This document shows positions 12,915 to 14,889 of a stretch of 14,889 nt of DNA, in pieces. The notes below the pieces were generated by a model, which had not been told where the DNA came from, searched no databases, and saw only the letters and a list, made by a program, of their open reading frames with translations. The stretch comes from Clostridia bacterium (GTDB lineage: Bacteria > Bacillota > Clostridia > Oscillospirales > Acutalibacteraceae): assembly GCA_017454565.1 (NCBI GenBank), contig JAFTCS010000261.1, positions 1 to 14,889 on the forward strand, given 5' to 3'. Each line of letters starts with the position of its first letter. Within the stretch, counting starts at the first letter, position 1. The translations under genes were made by a program, and so were the position numbers.

Positions 12915-14588
12915 TCACTCCATTTCGGTAATCATATCATCCACGGTCTTGCCTGGCGGTATCATCGGCAGAACATTCTCATCAGGTGAGATTCGGCAGT
13001 CGACCAATACCGGGCCGTTGACTGAGATAGCTTCCCTGAGTACCTGCTCTGCATCGTCGTCGTTATGTATCCTCATGCCCCTGACGCCGAAAGCCTCTGC
13101 AACTGCGGCAAAGTCGGTCTTTCTGTGCGGGTCGGTCTGTGAGAAACGGCAGCCGTAAAACAGTTTCTGCCACTGGCGCACCATTCCTAAAACAGTGTTG
13201 TTCAGCACAACGATAGTTACATTGAGATTATATGAGCAGACTGTTGCCAGCTCGTTGAGGTTCATGTGGAAGCTGCCGTCACCGGTGAAGAGCACGACCT
13301 TCTTATCCGGATTTGCAACAGCAGCGCCTATTGCAGCACCCATGCCGTAGCCCATTGTTCCCAGACCGCCTGAGGTGCACCATCTGCGGGGCTTTTCAAA
13401 GCTGTATCTCTGTGATACCCACATCTGGTGCTGGCCTACGTCGGTAACGATAATATCGTCATCCTTTGTCATAGACCTTACCAGATCAATAACGTGATAG
13501 GGATGTGCGTAATTTTCGGATCCGGGCGTTTCGGTAACGGCGGATTTCTTTGCCCACTCTGAGAGCATGGCTGTCCACTCGTTGTGCTCGGCCTTTTCAA
13601 CAGATTCGGTGAGCTTTTTCAGGGTATCCTTCAGATCACCTACAAGGCTGTGGTCTATCCTTACGTTTTTGTTGATCTCGGCCTTGTCTATGTCAAGCTG
13701 GATGATGGTAGCGTCTTTGCCGAACTTTTTCCTGTCGCCTGCCACACGGTCAGAGAATCGTGCGCCGACTGCAATAATGAGGTCGCAGTTATCGGTAGCC
13801 TTGCCGGTCTCGTATCCTCCGTGCATGCCGATAGTTCCGATAAACAGTCTGTGAGATGACGGGAAGCCGCCCAGACCCATTACCGATGAAGCCACAGGGC
13901 AATCGATCTTCTCGGCAAACTCAAGGAGCTGATTTCCGGCGTCTGCACTTACCACACCGCCGCCCATGTATATCATGGGACGCTTTGCACTGTTTATAGC
14001 AGCGGCAGCAGCCATAAAGTCAGAAGCCTCGGAGAAAAGCGGATTTTCTATTGTTTCGGGAGTTTCCCTCGTATATTCGCACTTTGCGCCTGTAACGTCC
14101 TTGGGGATATCTATGAGCACAGGACCCTTTCTGCCGGACATGGCAATCCGGAAAGCCTTGCGGATAACGTTTGCAAGGTCGTTTACGTTTTTAACAATGA
14201 AGTTGTGCTTGGTAACAGGCAGGGTGATACCGCAGATATCCACCTCCTGAAAGCTGTCTCTTGCTAAAAGATCATTAGACACATTGCCTGTGATGGCGAC
14301 CATAGGGATGGAATCCATATATGCCGTAGCTATGCCCGTGACCAGATTGGTGGCGCCGGGGCCTGATGTAGCGATGACGACACCGCACTTGCCTGTTGTT
14401 CTTGCATAGCCGTCGGCAGCATGAGCTGCGCCCTGCTCGTGGGAAGAAAGAATGTGAGTGATCCTGTCGCTGTACTTATAGAGAGCATCGTAAATATTGA
14501 GCACCGCGCCGCCGGGATATCCGAACACGGTATCAACGCCCTGTTCAAGCAGACACTCAGCGATGATCTCAGAACCATTGAGCTGCAT
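12915..14588 (-). CDS. ilvB: Acetolactate synthase, catalytic large subunit
   Basis: Thiamine-diphosphate enzyme condensing pyruvate with pyruvate or 2-oxobutyrate; cytosolic, with FAD-binding and TPP domains. The start is ATG 14588, with GGAGG 9 bases upstream; an in-frame ATG at 14624 lies in the leader and has no ribosome site. The product has 557 residues, full length. Visible signatures are the catalytic Glu51 in SSHEQGAAHAADGYAR, GPGATNLVTGIATAYMDSIP, the phosphate-binding GYGMGAAIGAA, and the TPP motif GDGSFHMN (436-443) followed by VLNNTVLGMVRQW. The order ilvB-ilvN is typical. Transcription comes from the promoter at 14651-14679. No T-box or leader peptide with a branched-chain codon run was found in the ~56-base leader. 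Confidence 0.97.
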   Translation of the reverse strand: MQLNGSEIIAECLLEQGVDTVFGYPGGAVLNIYDALYKYSDRITHILSSHEQGAAHAADGYARTTGKCGVVIATSGPGATNLVTGIATAYMDSIPMVAITGNVSNDLLARDSFQEVDICGITLPVTKHNFIVKNVNDLANVIRKAFRIAMSGRKGPVLIDIPKDVTGAKCEYTRETPETIENPLFSEASDFMAAAAAINSAKRPMIYMGGGVVSADAGNQLLEFAEKIDCPVASSVMGLGGFPSSHRLFIGTIGMHGGYETGKATDNCDLIIAVGARFSDRVAGDRKKFGKDATIIQLDIDKAEINKNVRIDHSLVGDLKDTLKKLTESVEKAEHNEWTAMLSEWAKKSAVTETPGSENYAHPYHVIDLVRSMTKDDDIIVTDVGQHQMWVSQRYSFEKPRRWCTSGGLGTMGYGMGAAIGAAVANPDKKVVLFTGDGSFHMNLNELATVCSYNLNVTIVVLNNTVLGMVRQWQKLFYGCRFSQTDPHRKTDFAAVAEAFGVRGMRIHNDDDAEQVLREAISVNGPVLVDCRISPDENVLPMIPPGKTVDDMITEME

Positions 14589-14650
14589 AATTTTATACCT
14601 CCGTTTTTTATGACCGGTCTGCACCGACCTTTAATGCAATCAATATACCA

Positions 14651-14679
14651 ATGATACAATTTTTTTGCTTATAAGTCAA
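14651..14679 (-). promoter_or_regulatory. Sigma-A-type promoter of ilvBN
   Basis: Reading the minus strand, TTGACT (14679-14674), a 17-base spacer, then TATCAT (14656-14651) gives a good sigma-A promoter. The start would be near 14644, leaving a 56-base leader. The leader contains a short GGTC/GACC hairpin but no evident T-box. Upstream, 14680-14797 is AT-rich with a small CCCGCC/GGCAGGG stem near 14759-14776 and no gene. Confidence 0.75.
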
Positions 14680-14797
14680 CCCTTTAGGCTGTTTATACAG
14701 GACAAACGCATGAAAACAATTGTAAATTTTGTTTATTTGCTCCAAAAGTTAATCGTCCCGCCTCTCGGCAGGGAGCAGTTTTATCCGTGCTGTCAGT

Positions 14798-14828
14798 AGG
14801 GGACGCCCTCTTGTGCAGGGCGTCCCCT
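14798..14828. repeat. Perfect 12-bp hairpin (GGGGACGCCC type)
   Basis: AGGGGACGCCCT (14798-14809) and AGGGCGTCCCCT (14817-14828) form a perfect 12-bp stem with a CTTGTGC loop. No poly-T follows, so a terminator role is uncertain. It lies 1 base from the next palindrome, and the pair resembles dispersed intergenic palindromes of gut Clostridia. Confidence 0.7.
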
Positions 14829-14829
14829 C

Positions 14830-14860
14830 TGTCAAAACAGTCCACTGGACTGTTTTGACA
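14830..14860. repeat. Perfect 15-bp palindrome with single-base centre
   Basis: TGTCAAAACAGTCCA (14830-14844), C14845, then TGGACTGTTTTGACA (14846-14860) are exactly complementary. The internal AAAACAG/CTGTTTT arms put a T-run within the hairpin on both strands, giving a terminator-like form. It could be a terminator for an upstream gene beyond the window or a repeated extragenic palindrome. Confidence 0.7.
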
Positions 14861-14889
14861 TTCACCCCTTGCGGAGCACTTTCGTTAAG

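Noticed and set aside
13567..14250. Plus-strand open frames across ilvB.
   Set aside because: Antisense shadows of a clearly conserved acetolactate synthase gene; no ribosome sites.

Overview
The window looks like a chromosomal segment of a Gram-positive gut Clostridia member, most likely Ruminococcus or a close Oscillospiraceae relative. The reasons are strong GGAGG ribosome sites on nearly every gene, use of ATG/GTG/TTG starts, AGA/AGG/ATA-rich codon use, a secreted type I pullulanase, and Firmicutes-type (PBSX/skin-like) phage morphogenesis genes. Genus assignment is inference.

Layout. (1) 1-875, minus strand: the N-terminal ~290 residues of a secreted pullulanase, truncated by the window edge. 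(2) 876-1288: an AT-rich divergent intergenic region with a hairpin in the pullulanase leader and, on the other side, a putative extended -10 promoter abutting a perfect 16-bp palindrome. (3) 1289-12211, plus strand: about 11 kb of co-directional, mostly overlapping phage-morphogenesis genes: small and large terminase, portal, protease-scaffold, decoration protein, major capsid protein, three connector-type proteins, a tube-like protein, a 51-residue ORF, a LysM-type protein, tail hub, spike, gp25-like, baseplate J and YmfQ/gpI-like. (4) 12212-12390: a GC-rich structured non-coding tail and a strong bidirectional terminator. (5) 12412-14588, minus strand: ilvN and ilvB (acetolactate synthase), with a good sigma-A promoter at 14651-14679 and two large perfect hairpins at the right edge.

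The phage block keeps the order of the B. subtilis PBSX/skin late operon. It lacks the contractile sheath, tail-assembly chaperones, tape measure, tail fibres, holin/endolysin, integrase, repressor and replication genes. All remaining ORFs are open and tightly coupled, and the terminase, protease and portal look functional. This is what a domesticated DNA-packaging particle (gene-transfer-agent-like) with an extremely short tail might look like. A prophage remnant decayed by modular deletion is the main alternative.

Only two gaps interrupt the operon: terL/portal, and the place where the sheath gene should be. Both contain related elements with the same ~19-20 bp inverted ends. Three of the five imperfect positions in their stems are G-U pairs on the plus-strand RNA only, which suggests structured RNA elements. 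The second carries an extra multi-hairpin insert with mutually exclusive pairings.
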